This document shows, piece by piece, positions 44,085 through 55,499 of a stretch of 64,000 bases of DNA. A program made the translations under genes and the position numbers. Position 1 is the stretch's first letter. Every line of letters starts with the position of its first letter. Origin of the DNA: Megaustenia siamemsis (Eukaryota; Mollusca; Gastropoda; Stylommatophora; Ariophantidae). The stretch is taken from positions 11,971,436 through 12,035,435 of the forward strand of contig JAVIAB010000160.1 of assembly GCA_032433765.1 (NCBI GenBank). Direction: 5' to 3'. The notes beneath the pieces were generated by a model that was not told where the DNA came from, ran no database searches, and saw only the letters and a program-made list of their open reading frames with translations.

Positions 44085-44930
44085 ATCTCCTCCTCATCTA
44101 GGGCCATACCAGTTGGCGTAGGCAATCATATCTTTCCACAATCTTCTATCTGTCGTGCATCGTATCAATTCTGTTGTTGACTATTTTCCATGCCACTACA
44201 CCAAGTACTATCTAGTATCTTCTCTTTTCATCGTCCGCTATCTCTTTTTCCCTGTATTTTGCCAGTTGTAACCAAGTATTCCAACTTTCCACTTCTTATG
44301 ATGTACCCGAAAAATGTTGATTGCTTCTTTCTGATATTTTTATGAGCTCCCTTTTTGTGTTGGCCTCTAAGATAATGTCCTCATTGGTCATTTTAGCTGT
44401 CCAGGGAACTTTCAACATTCTTCTGAGAAATCCCATCTCTATGGCATCTAATCGTCTGTTAATTTCTTTGTTTACTGTCCATGATTTGCTCTCATAGGTC
44501 AGAATTGTCTCTATGTAGCACAAGTGAACTCTCTTTCTCACTTCTATTGACACATTTTTGTTGCATAAGACGTTTTTTATTTTCTGAGATGCTTTTTGGC
44601 CTGAGCTATTCTGCTTCGAATTCCTGGTGGTGCATCATCTGATGTTATTATTGTGCCCAAGTATTTGACGCCTTGCACTTGTTTCAAATTTGTCTTGTTT
44701 ATTTTTATTTTGCATGATGGTGATAATCACCATCTTCATATTGTTTCTTCGATATAACCATTACTTCTGTTTTCTTACTATTCAGACTCACACCTTTCTT
44801 GTTGCTTTCTTTTACTATTATGTTTATCATTTATTGTAGTTCGTTCTCTCTCTCCTTCTCTCTGCTATTAAGACTGTCATCCGCATATCGCAAATTGTCT
44901 ACGTTGTGACCGTTGAAACGCAAGGAAAAC
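44085..44930 (-). mobile_element. LINE-C, 5'-truncated copy
   Basis: Minus strand 44553-44296 encodes [40 protein letters not shown] and [20 protein letters not shown]. The downstream part continues to the GCACGACAGATAGAAG-like end at about 44165, and the upstream part to 44930 (RYADD region decayed). Inactive. Confidence 0.8.
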
Positions 44931-45175
44931 ACTAGTTGAGAATATTAATATCTAATGTTTTAAAAGTTATGAATTATTATTTATTATTATATATTATTTT
45001 TAAATAGGTGAAGTGTATAAAACCAATGACTTAATTGTCAAATTGAAGTGTTAAACATTCATAAATTAATATTTCACCGAAAAGACCAGTGTACGAGTTG
45101 GTTAACGAAATTGGGCGTGAATTATTTCTTTAAAATAACACAATAATTAATGAACTTCCATTTTATATAAATTTG

Positions 45176-45316
45176 TTACCTCCGAAGACGGAGTTATCTG
45201 CCTGTGTGGCGAGGGACCCCTGTGCACACGGCTGTCAGGGAAAAATGGATTAACACGCAAAATTCAGTTCCTAGTCTCTAGTGACTTCGTCAGAGTTGAA
45301 AGCTGGCGAACGAAAA
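45176..45316 (+). mobile_element. SINE-3, 3' half
   Basis: Starts TACCTCCGAAGACGGAGTTA, then CTGCCTGTGTGGCGAGGGAC, ACACGCAAAATTCAGTTCC and GACTTCGTCAGAGTTGAAAG. Only the 3' module shared with 53783-54041 and 61433-61764 is present. Confidence 0.7.
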
Positions 45317-45722
45317 ACACAAATTAAATAAATAAATTTGTCTTTGAATAAGAAGACTTGAATTGTGAAACCTGGATAATGAAGAATTCTTATTTTACTT
45401 TATTTCCTCATTTACCTTTCAGCGTGAAGGTAAGATATAGTTTGCAGTCTTTTGCACTTCTGTTTGCCGCTGCTGCTGTTATGTTTCCTAGTGTTTCTAA
45501 TATTCCATCGATCCATCTTTTTCGTGGTCGGACCTTCGGTCTGGGATTCTCGTAGCGTTTGTTAAAGGTTCCCTGTATCATCTTTTGATCTTTGTATCTT
45601 ATCACGTGGCCAACCCTATTTTATCTATTGCTTCTTTTTTTTCAGTTCTTCATTTCTGACCTTATCTCTCAGAATGTTTCCTGTCTTGCGTCCAACACAT
45701 TTAATCTCAGTACTAGTTATTA

Positions 45723-48102
45723 ATACACAGTACTGATTAATACAATTCTATGAAGAAAACAGGCTGATAATATGTAACACCTACTTTGAGCAAGAGAAAA
45801 GGAAACTATACACATGGAAAAGCCCTGGAGATAAGCAAGAGGAATCAAATAGATTACATAATGATAAAAGAAAGGTTCCGTAACAGCGTAATGAAAGCCA
45901 AAACCTACTCAGGAGCAGATATTAATTCAGATCACAATCCTGTAATGATTAAAATGAAAATCAAACTAAAGAGAAACAAGCAAAAGTCTAATTCATCAAC
46001 AAATCCACTAGATATAACAGTTTTAAATAAAAAAAGATATTAAAGATGCATATACAATACAAGTAAAGAACACATACCAGAAGCTGCTAGAAGAAGAAAT
46101 TGAACAATACAGAAGAGAAAATCCTGATGAAAAAGTAACAACTAAGTGGCAATGCATAAAGAAAAGCATACAAGAAACCTGCGACACCTTACCAAAAAGA
46201 GAAAAGAACAAAAAACAAAAATGGATAACTAACACCATCTTAGAAAAAAATTGAAGAAAGGAGACAAGCGAAGAACACTGCCCAATACAATAAAATAGAT
46301 AATGAAATACGCAAAATTTGCAAAAAGGCAAAAGAAGACTGGCTCAGCCAAAAATGTATAGAAATAGAAACTATGGAAAGCAAACAAGACTTAAGAGGAA
46401 TGCACACAGAAATAAAGAGAATGACTAATAAAAATAAAAAAAGCCACAAAAGGTGGATGCATTGCAGAGAAAAAAGGAAAAATGCTTACAGACAATAAGG
46501 ATATTATAGATAGATAGCAGGAATATATAGCAGAACTATTTCAGGATCAAAGGGACAAGAAACCAGTTATAAAATGTACATCAGGCCATAAAATCTTAAA
46601 ATCTGAGGTTGAAAAAGCTATAAAAACAATGAAAAAAGGGAACAGCAGCAGGACCTGACAGCATACAGATAGAGATGATACAAGCACTAGAAGATTTTGG
46701 TATTGAAGTGATTACATACATATGCAACGATATATACCACACAGGATACATACAAAATGAACTAAAAACATCAACTTTCATTGCATTGCCTAAAAAGAAT
46801 GGTACAGTTGAATGCAGTGACTTTAGAACAATAAGCCTAATGAGCCATGTTACAAAAATCTTGCTAAAAGTTATACAAGGAAGGATTCAGAATAAAATCA
46901 ATACTGAATTAGATGAGCAGCAATTTGGATTTAGGAAAAAATAGCGGGGCAAAAGATGCCATATTCTGCATGAGAACATTAATCGAAAAATACACAGAAG
47001 TAAACAAACCAATATATGCATGCTTCATAGACTACTCCAAAGCTTTTGATAGAGTGCACCACAAACAACTTATAGAATGCCTAAAAAAGATACATCTAGA
47101 TGACATGGATATACGACTAATATGTAATCTATACCGGGAGCAAACAGCAATAATACAATATAACAAAGAGAACTCTACACCCATTGATATAAAAAGAGGA
47201 GTAAGACAGGGATGCATCCTATCACCAAGCTTGTTCAATCTATACACTGAGCAAATCTTTAAAAATATCACAGAGATGCCAGGCCTACAAATTAATGGAA
47301 AGATAATCAATAACTTAAGATATGCTGATGATACTGTACTACTAGCAGAAAATCCTAAAGATCTACAACAATTACTTAATGAAATAAACATGATAAGCAA
47401 AAAATATGGACTAGATATGAATATCAAAAAGACTAAAACTATGATCATAAACAAAAGAAATACTCAAAACCGACAAATGGATATCAAAATTGAAGGAATA
47501 CATCTGGAGACAGCTCAGAACCACAACTACCTTGGACATACTATAACCAGTGATGGAAAATGTACAACTGAAATAAACAAAATAATAGGAATGGCAAAAA
47601 GTCATTTTAATGACATGAAGAACATACTAACATCAAAACAAATAACACCAGGGCTAAAGCTAAGAATAGCAAATTGTTACATCTTCTCAATATTCCTATA
47701 TGGTGCAGAAACGTGGACATTAAACAAGAAAACAGAACAGACAATTGAAGACTTTGAAATGTGGATATATAGAAGAATAGGTAGAATTGGATGGAATGAA
47801 AAGAAAACAAACGATGGAGTCTTAAAATAAGTAAAAATGAAAAGAGAACTACTAAGCACAATTCAAACAAGACAAATGCGATTTTTAGGCCATATTAAAA
47901 GACACAACAGCCTACTAAAAGTAATCCTGGAGGGGAAAATACAAGGTAAAAGAGGCAGACCAAGACTAACATGAACGAGTAACATCAAAAGATGGACAAA
48001 TCAGTCTATGACAACCTGCACCATCAAAGCAAGAGACAGAGCAGAAAGGCGCTTCATGGTAGCCAACCTTCGTTGCGGAGAAGGCACTAGATGATGATGA
48101 TG
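45723..48102 (+). mobile_element. LINE-E, longest copy (endonuclease C-term, RT, tail)
   Basis: About 2.4 kb. Endonuclease remnant GADINSDHNPVMIKMKIKLK (near 45900-45970), RT start KKGTAAGPDSIQIEMI (46630 on), FRTISLMSHVTKILLKVIQG, a one-base shift near 46940, then 46913-47830: CFIDYSKAFDRVHHKQLIEC, IKRGVRQGCILSPSLFNLYT, catalytic [38 protein letters not shown] and RIGRIGWNEKKTNDGVLK. After a stop the tail GHIKRHNSLL...GKRGRGRPRLT follows, with a GAT tail at 48090. Target duplication ACTAGTTATTA / ACTGGTTATTA (45712-45722, 48103-48113). Confidence 0.87.
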
Positions 48103-48301
48103 ACTGGTTATTACTCTATTTGTTCTTAATTCTTGAGTCTGGATATGACATTGGTAGCACAACGTTGGGATGAAGATTGTGATTTAGAGAGCCAGTTCTG
48201 CCTCTACTGTTATTTCCTTGTTGGATAGAGTGCTGACGTATGTCCGATGATTTGACAAGCTTTGTTGCATCATGAGTTTACTTTTGCTCTTTCTAAATTG
48301 C

Positions 48302-48450
48302 CGCTAACTTCAACAGTATTTAATCTCACAGAATAACAGAAATGATCTTAGAGCTCCAAGGCAACACAGCTCATTTTTACCAAAATTCTTTCCGCAGCCT
48401 CCAGTACACAGTGAATTTAATTAGGGAACAAAATATGACTGGCATATCTA
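48302..48450 (+). mobile_element. Solo arm of the foldback element, inside LINE-D
   Basis: Same orientation as the left arm at 40245-40390: GCTAACTTCAACAGTATTTA, ATCTCACAGAATAACAGAAA, GGCAACACAGCTCATTT and TTAGGGAACAAAATATGACT. The inner part of the arm and the partner arm are missing. Confidence 0.75.
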
Positions 48451-48540
48451 GACTTCCTAGTTATTTAAATTCCTCCACTTGTTTTCGTTGTCTGCCGTCT
48501 ATCCTATGTTGATGTTCTGTTTCTCTTTTGTGGTCTTCAT

Positions 48541-49574
48541 ACTTCTTCCCCGTTGTAAATTTTTGCTTGATTTCCTGCTTGCTTGCTTGCGTGCGCCCGA
48601 TGAATAAAAGAATACACATCTTCAGCATCCGCCCTTAAAAGGACGCGAACAATACTTTATATTGTGGTTTGCAGTAAAACTGATATTTACGCTTTTCGGC
48701 CCAACACTTCCGACTTCAGCATGCTATTTTTGAGTACCGGGTTGTCTTCCCTCTTCGATCCCTACTCGTTTAAACAGATTAGTCTGTTTCTGGAGGCACC
48801 ACGGAGAAGTGGAGCAGGGTCTGGATAGTTCTGGCTCACCGAACATGGCGCTAGTCATCAGCTATGGGTCGCTGACAGCTTCCAGCTCTGCTGCTGTCAG
48901 GCGGGTTTGCCTCCAGTTGTAAGTTGTCGTGGATTATTGTACTGAGTATGTACGTTATTATGTCTATTTATGTGTTCTTATAAGTCTTTTATTTTTCCAT
49001 GAATTTTTGAAGAAGTTGTTTACTAGATTTAGCCGAATCTATCAAAATTCAACTGCATCCAAGAAATATTGTTTTTATATTAATATCAAAAGCTAACACT
49101 TATACTGTGTAGCTATTTTGCTTGTTTGTGAAGTGCAGAACTAACGTGCTAGACCTCTCTTCAATCAGATTACATGCGTTGGGCTGAACAAAGAGACTTG
49201 GCCCCCTTATATAGATGGACGGATACTGGAGTATGTGTGGGGCAGTTGTAGAAGCACGAAACTATTTGCTGCGATCAGCAATCCGGAAGTCTCAAATTGA
49301 CGGTGGTTTAAATTCGTATTTTTATGAGGCTCTAAGCGACGTTTGTTTGTGTATAAAATGATGTGAATGGCGTGACGTCATTATTGACACAGAACTATGG
49401 GAAAGTAGCAGACAAATTCCAGTGTGAAAAGACGTAACAAAGATGATGGGGCCAGATAGAACACTCACTGCAGAAGTCAACTCAGTGTAGTGCGCAACAT
49501 CGAATCAATTCACAGGAAGATGTATGTTTACAGCACTCGGAAAAAAATGACAAATAATCAACAACAACAAAAAA
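48541..49574. other. Unannotated stretch
   Basis: No recognised exon, SINE or LINE. A short CTTG run occurs near 48572-48589. Confidence 0.4.
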
Positions 49575-49662
49575 AAAACAATATATGGACCAAAGCAGGA
49601 TCGAACCCGTACTCAGTGGCACAGCGCCTTGCCACGAAAAGCCAAACGCTAGGGAACACTGC
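49575..49662 (-). mobile_element. tRNA-like sequence (SINE head or tRNA pseudogene)
   Basis: On the minus strand ACTGAGTGGCAGTG is A-box-like and GGGTTCGATCCTGC is a good B box, about 60 bases apart, suggesting a long variable arm. The acceptor stem is not obvious. No SINE core follows, so it could also be a tRNA pseudogene. Confidence 0.4.
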
Positions 49663-49811
49663 CACTCAGTTAACGTTTATTATTATTTGCCTGTAGTGCA
49701 CAACATGCCGTTTTTTTCCTTCTTTAAAGAATTTCCATGGGATGAGACAAAGGGGAAGACAAAATAGATCTGGAGAAGACAGGTGGAAATATGAATGAGG
49801 AGATGAGCAGA

Positions 49812-49983
49812 GACGCAAATTTGCTAATGTTAGCTATATGAACAGAAACGATAATTTGCCAATATTAGCTACATGAACAGAAAGGCTAATTTGCTAATGT
49901 TAGCTGCATGAACATAAACGATGCTTTGCTAATGTTTGCTATATGAACAGAAACGCTAATTTGCTAATGTTAGCTACACGAAC
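49812..49983. repeat. 36 bp tandem repeat, about five copies
   Basis: Unit contains AATTTGCTAATGTTAGCTAC and ATGAACAGAAACG. Confidence 0.88.
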
Positions 49984-50116
49984 CAAAAGAAATTAAAAAT
50001 CATGAGAGTTTTAAAATTGACTAGACGAACAGTAATTTATGTTTTTGTGAACACTTTACACTTCCTCTTTAACGCCCCCCTTTAACATGCTTTTTCTAAA
50101 TTGACTACAAATTACA

Positions 50117-50269
50117 ACAGACCGTACAAATATTGGAGCAATAATAGACTGTACCAATATTGGAGCAATAATAGACTGTACAAATATTGGAGCAATAATA
50201 GACTGTACAAATATTGGAGTAATAATAGACTGTACCAATATTGGAGTAATAACAGACTGTGCAATAAAC
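50117..50269 (+). repeat. 27 bp minisatellite, array 1 (plus orientation)
   Basis: About 5-6 copies of CAAATATTGGAGCAATAATA-GACTGTA. Encodes the 9-mer YKYWSNNRL in frame. The same unit appears inverted at 51153-51886. Confidence 0.92.
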
Positions 50270-50270
50270 A

Positions 50271-50810
50271 GTGTGCATTTGCGCACATTTCTGCACGTTT
50301 CTGTACGTTCACGACAGCCGCACTTGGTTGCTATTTCCTTTTCGCGCCAGAGCGCCATTCTGCTCTGTCTCTTGCTTTGATGGTCCAGTATGGTTCGCTG
50401 ACCCCACGAGGTATGAATGTATCACACTCATACACATAGTTTCCTTTTGGTTGCTCCTTCCCTTTTGCATAGCCTTCTCTACTGCACATATTTGGGTTCT
50501 TTGGTCTACTTACTATGCCATGCTGTTTATAGTTCTCCTCCTCGAGTCCCTAATGAGACACTTCGGTGTTCTCCTCTATACATTTTTTCTGTGCTCCTTA
50601 CCCCTTATTTGTTTTTATTGTACACCACTCTCGGACATCTCACTCTTGCTGCCTTTTGAGCACCTGTTGGTCTTCTGTTCTTTTCTATCTCCTTTGTGTT
50701 TGCACACTGCCCCCTGTGTGAACTCCTCTGGTTCTGTGTGCAATTGCGCACATTTCTGCACATTTCTGTACGTTCACGACAGCCGCACTTGGTTGCTATT
50801 TCCTTTTCGT
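50271..50810. repeat. About 75 bp direct duplication with a unique spacer
   Basis: GCGCACATTTCTGCACGTTT followed by CTGTACGTTCACGACAGCCG and CACTTGGTTGCTATTTCC occurs at 50279-50345 and again at 50744-50810. The spacer has an open plus frame (50271-50837) with no recognised domain. Confidence 0.75.
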
Positions 50811-50919
50811 TTTGACCTCGGTTTACACACAGGATAGATACATTTTGTTTTCTTTAACACATTTCGATTGTTTTGGTTGTTTCGTTATTAGTTTTTTTTG
50901 TGTGTTTTTTTGTTTGTTC

Positions 50920-50949
50920 CTGCTGAAGGCCTATTGGGCCGAAACGTCG
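50920..50949 (+). ncRNA. Hammerhead-ribozyme-like motif (candidate)
   Basis: CTGCTGA, A, then GGCC-TATTG-GGCC hairpin and GAAAC-GTC. This matches the layout CUGAUGA-stem II-GAAA of minimal hammerheads reported in Penelope-like retroelements, except for C in place of the conserved A after CUG. A related copy is at 57948-57977. Probably a decayed retroelement terminus. Confidence 0.3.
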
Positions 50950-51152
50950 TTTAGTCTGTGTCGTCCACTTATCACGTAAAGCTTCTTACATACCATTTTT
51001 TTCTATTTTTTAATTTTTCCTCATATTCAGCTTTACTGCAGCTTTTCATTTTTATGCCTTAACCCTTTGACATGTCTAATCCTAGCTATACATTTATCAT
51101 TCCACTACAATACTCTACATTGTCTTCCTGTTATCTTGCTCCAACATGTGTA

Positions 51153-51886
51153 CAGTATTATTGTTCAAATATTGGTACGGTCTGTTATTGCTCCAATATT
51201 TGTACAGTCTGTTGTTGCTCCAATATTTGTGCAGTCTGTTAGTGCTCCAATATTTGTATAGTCTGTTATTGCTCCAATATTTGTAAAGTCTGTTATTGTT
51301 CCAATATTTGTATAGTCTGTTATTGCTCCAATATTTGTACAGTCTGTTATTTATCCAATATTTGCACAGTCTATTATTGCCCAATATTTGTATAGTCTGT
51401 CATTGCTCCAATATTTGTAGTCTGTTATTGCTCCAATATTTGTACAGTCTGTTATTGCTCCAATATTTGTACGGTCTGTTATTGCTCCAATATTTGCACA
51501 GTCTGGTATTGCTCCAATATTTATACATTGTGTTATTGCTCCAATATTTGTATAGTCTGTTATTGCTCCAATATTTGTATAGTTTGTTATTGCTCCAATA
51601 TTTGTATAGTCTGTTATTGCTCCAATATTTGTACAGTCTGTTATTGCTCCAATATTTGTACTGTCTGGTATTGCTCCAATATTTGTAAAGTCTCTTATTG
51701 CTCCAATATTTGTACAGTCTGTTATTGCTCCAATATTTGTACTGTCTGGTATTGCTCCAATATTTGTAAAGTCTCTTATTGCTCCAATATTTGTACAGTC
51801 TGTTATTGCTCCAATATTTGTACTGTCTGGTATTGCTCCAATATTTGTAAAGTCTGTTATTGCTCCAATATTTGTAGTCTGTTTTT
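51153..51886 (-). repeat. 27 bp minisatellite, array 2 (inverted)
   Basis: About 27 copies of the unit TTGCTCCAATATTTGTACAG-TCTGTTA, the reverse complement of array 1. The minus frame 51963-51400 reads YKYWSNNRL repeats. Between 51690 and 51850 an 81 bp triplet unit with GTACTGTCTGGTATT and GTAAAGTCTCTTATT variants repeats three times. Confidence 0.95.
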
Positions 51887-52189
51887 GTATGGTCTGCTGC
51901 TATTGTTCCAAAATGCTTATCTTTCTTCAACAGTGCAGGCGTTCTCTTATTTAATAGCACCACTTAATTTTGCTTCCCACCCCTCTCTTTATTTGTTTGC
52001 CGCCACTGCTCCATTGCTATTATGATTTACCATTAATCTTCCAGTTTGCTGGCAGGTAAACGCCATAGATAAGCAAATGGTTTAATAACATCGTCTTTAA
52101 AAAAGAAAAACGTTACCTCCTTTTTGTTAGTTTCCCGCAGTGGTTGTATCTCCTTTTTCACACAATCAGGCTCCTAATGAATTATCAAG

Positions 52190-52580
52190 TCCTCATTGAT
52201 GTGTTCTTGCTGTGCAATATCATTTCTTCTACCTTCCAGCTCCCTGTGGAGCACTGGTCTTCAACAAACTTTCCAAGCCGTTCTGTTACTTGCCATTCTT
52301 TTAAGATCATTCCATGTCTTCCCCATTACTTCATTTCTGCTTCCATCTGTCTTTTCCAAGAATAGGTTGGTCTTCCTCTTTGTCCATTCTTCTTGGTATT
52401 TCTAAAAGGGTCTGTCATGTAATACTCTCAGTTAGCTTCCATAGTGTGTGTCCTATTCAGGGCTATCGTCTTCGTTCTATCTCTTTATCCACTCCTATTT
52501 GACTGGTACTTTTCCATAATTCTATTTTAGTGATTTTGTCCTGCCATTTCCTTCTATTTTGCGCGCAAGCATTTAGAGTA
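52190..52580 (-). mobile_element. LINE-F fragment
   Basis: Minus-strand reading near 52400-52230 gives an ORF2 tail like QMEAEMK-WGRHGMILKEWQ followed by CSTGSWKVE. It shares its end with 10268-10350. The assignment is by resemblance to RTE-type tails only. Confidence 0.5.
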
Positions 52581-53024
52581 AGTACATTCCAAGTGCTAAA
52601 TCTAGCGGATTTCCTGGTAGACAAAAGGTGAGTCGGCGACCAGGCTCCTTTCGGCTTTCTCCAGATTGTGTCATATATCTCTTAGATGGAGAGCCCTTAT
52701 TTTTCCTGGATGGCGGATTTAATTTCTTTGACTTGTCCTTGTTTGTGAAGTTTTTGCAGCTTATTATTAATTTTTTTTTTACAGTACATGATAGCCATGC
52801 CCAACCCTCCTTATTTACATCTTACTAACACGCCTGGTAGGTAATAGCGCTACAATTCTTTAACCCCCTTTCGGGTCCCCGCAGTGCACAACCCATTTAT
52901 TTTTAAAAGTCTGATTTATACTTTGGCTAGTTTCAATTAAAAACAAAACTTACATAGCCGTTTGGGCTCTAGAACATTACAGGATTGGCATTTTCAAGTC
53001 TCTTCAAATCTAGTCTTCCTCAAA
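52581..53024. other. Unannotated stretch
   Basis: Includes a 66-codon plus ORF (52628-52828) with no recognised motif. Confidence 0.4.
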
Positions 53025-53392
53025 CTGACATTTCAAAAGCTTCTGTTTATAGAAGAATGGGTGAAATTGAATTGAGTGAAAAAGAAAACAAATACATTTC
53101 TGAAATAGCTGATAGTGAAGAAAGAACTTTGAAGACATTTTGAACAAGGCAGTGCACATTTTTTTTGGCACGTAAAGAAGCACAACATAAGAATAGGTAC
53201 GTCGGAGTATTTGGTTACAACTGTCATAATACGGGGGAAAAAGAGATATCGAACGACAAAGAGAGTAGATACTAGATAGTTTGGTGTCGTTGCATGGATA
53301 ACAGTCAACAGCAGAATTGATAGGATGCACGGTGGATAGAGAGTCAAGGGCATAATCGCCTACCCTAACCGGTATGGCATATAACGATGATG
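53025..53392 (+). mobile_element. LINE-C 3' fragment
   Basis: Starts TCTGTTTATAGAAGAATGGG. Then TCGGAGTATTTGGTTACAAC corresponds to the LEYLVTT motif, and GTCAACAGCAGAATTGATAG to the STTELI motif. Ends AACCGGTATGGCATATAACG-ATGATGAC. Confidence 0.65.
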
Positions 53393-53402
53393 ACAGAAGC
53401 AC

Positions 53403-53605
53403 CAACACATACTTGGCGTTATCTTGGATGGGAAGAAAGAATGTAAACGAGGAAGAGCTGGAACAAATGGCTACAGTTGACTGGCAACATCAAGAGATGG
53501 GCATGATAATCTGCAATAACGTGTCCATCTAAACAAGTGACAGAGCAAAATGGCGATATATGGTAGACAACACTCTTGCCGGAGATGGCGCTTGATGATA
53601 GTAAT
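53403..53605 (+). mobile_element. LINE-E 3' fragment
   Basis: AACATCAAGAGATGGGCATG, then AGTGACAGAGCAAAATGGCG and GCCGGAGATGGCGCTTGATG match the LINE-E terminus (SNIKRW, RDRAEW, CGEGT). Confidence 0.6.
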
Positions 53606-53782
53606 TTCTGATCAAATGAGCAAAACATCCCCGGAGTCTAAGAATTCAAAGATCAAAAAGCGGCCTTAACTCTAGGATGATCGACCAATGAAGGGGCACC
53701 ACAGAATCAGCGGCGGATATTCAGAAGAGGCAGAGGAGGCTACGACTTTAATGTTTTATCAGAATACAAAACACAATCACGT

Positions 53783-54041
53783 TGGGGTGTCCGGTTAGCG
53801 CAATCGATAGGCGGTTGGCTTACCACGGCAACAGCCGGGGTTCGTACCCTGGCGAGGACACATGGGTTTTACTAATTCCCTAAAAATTAGTACCTCTGAA
53901 GTCGAAGTAAATCTGCCTGCATGGCGAGGGGCATCCTGTAATGGGATAAAACAGACTTTACACGCAAAATTCAGTCCCACAAAATTGAGTGGGTGGGACT
54001 TCGTCAGAGGTCAAAGCTGACGAAAGCGAACGAACGAACGA
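53783..54041 (+). mobile_element. SINE-3, full copy
   Basis: The tRNA-like head has A box GTTAGCGCAATCGATAGG and B box GGTTCGTACCC. Then a short body and the 3' module GTACCTCTGAAGTCGAAGTA, GCATGGCGAGGGGCATCC, ACACGCAAAATTCAGTCCC, GGGACTTCGTCAGAGGTC, ending in a GAAC repeat (CGAACGAACGAACGAAC). Confidence 0.88.
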
Positions 54042-54372
54042 ACAATCACGTTGCAGCTCAAAGGTTAACTGTCGGTGTACAACAAGCCAGCCGTCATCTC
54101 TAGTATATAGACGTGGTATAGCTCAAATAACTCAAGCAGTTACTAATAGATAAGTTTCATTGTCTATGGAGGTCAAACTTGCTATACTCGTACAACGGCA
54201 TCTATTGACCTTGCAATGTTTATGAGGCCATTTAGCAATAAGCTCCCCGTTGCCATGGCAACAGAAAAACGACTAATAAGGTGGCGTTCCATCTCTTTAT
54301 TTGAACATAATGAAGCAGAGCCAATGGCAGCTGTCGTATTTTGCGCCTCCTATAAGAACCACTGCACTACAT

Positions 54373-54416
<44 letters not shown>

Positions 54417-55307
54417 CTTTTAATACTGTAAGAGACCTTTAACAGCAAAACCGTGTCTTTCTCATAAGACTCTCAGATTCTCATTATTATGTGAATAACT
54501 AATATATTATGACATATTTATAATTATGTTAATTTAAGGCAATAATTGAAGGAACTATTTTACATAGCGCAAATTGCAGCAACTTTTATATCGCAAAGTA
54601 CGAGATGAAAGATCAAAGGTTAGGTCTCACAACCCGGCAACCCCTGAAGTGTCGAAGCCAGCGTCCGCCGCTGCACAGAACGTCTACGATAGGATCTCAA
54701 CACTAACTCAATAACTTTAAGTAATGAGTCACAAGGGGAGAGAACTACACAAATTACACGCCGAAACTGGCGCATCATAATTGTGCAAACTCTGAAGTGG
54801 TTTGACCATGTGGAAATATTTCCGCCCCAAGTGGCCCTAACAGTTTGTGACGTGGCTTTAATGGCCATCATTCAAAAATGAAGTTGTAATATATAGACTG
54901 TTATCGTTTATCTCTTAACTTGCTTTCACCTCCCACTCAAACTTGACATCTTCTGCAAACATTCAGAGACGTGCTTCACTCTGGGCAAAGCTGATCACAT
55001 TGGAAGTGTTCAAATGTTTTGTGGGAAACAGTTCCGTTCTTTTCTTCCTAGTTTTCCTCTTCTTCATTAAACCTCCCTCTACTTCTTCATTTGTTTCTTC
55101 TAATACCCTACTTCTTTTTCCTCTTAAAAAATTTTTTTTTCTTCCTCTTCTTCCTCCCCCTTTTCTTCTTTCATCATTCTTCCTGCTCTTATTCTTCTAA
55201 TTGTCTTCTTCCTTATCCTAAGTCTCCTTCTTCTGCTGTCTCTTCTTCTATTACTAGTTCTGTCTATTCTACACGTTTTTCTGCTTCCTCTCTTTCTTGT
55301 CTTTTTT

Positions 55308-55311
<4 letters not shown>
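54042..55311. other. Unannotated stretch with microsatellites
   Basis: Contains a TATA dinucleotide run (about 54376-54414) and a pyrimidine-rich tract (55030-55311, many CTTCTT blocks). No gene supported. Confidence 0.5.
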
Positions 55312-55348
<37 letters not shown>

Positions 55349-55425
55349 GATCAGGGCTCAATCAGAGTAGGATTCCAGACTCTCACATGAAGTCAGCTGT
55401 CAGGTTAAGTGTGTTGATCGCCCCC
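55312..55425 (-). mobile_element. LINE-B 3' terminus with GA tail
   Basis: A CT dinucleotide run (55312-55345) precedes TGCGATCAGGGCTCAATCAG and AGTAGGATTCCAGACTCTCA, the inverse of the LINE-B end at 60380-60420. The CT run is then the expanded GA tail. Confidence 0.65.
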
Positions 55426-55499
55426 CACAGACAGAACATCACAATTAGAGTCTGCCAGATACACTCTGATTGAACACCCGTTAAAACGTTGCACTGTGT

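Larger units (their letters stand above)
45402..48540 (-). mobile_element. LINE-D copy, interrupted twice
   Basis: Pieces 45402-45722, 48103-48301 and 48451-48540. Minus-strand motifs: QGTFNKRYENPRPKVRPRKR and WIDGILETLGNITAAAANRS (45605-45408). The later pieces correspond to 3380-3640 of the other LINE-D copy. LINE-E fills the first gap and a lone foldback arm fills the second. Confidence 0.75.

Noticed and set aside
50271..50837. A 188-codon plus-strand ORF as a secreted or membrane protein gene
   Set aside because: It begins and ends in the 75 bp duplicated segment, has no splice sites or homology that I recognise, and lies between minisatellites.
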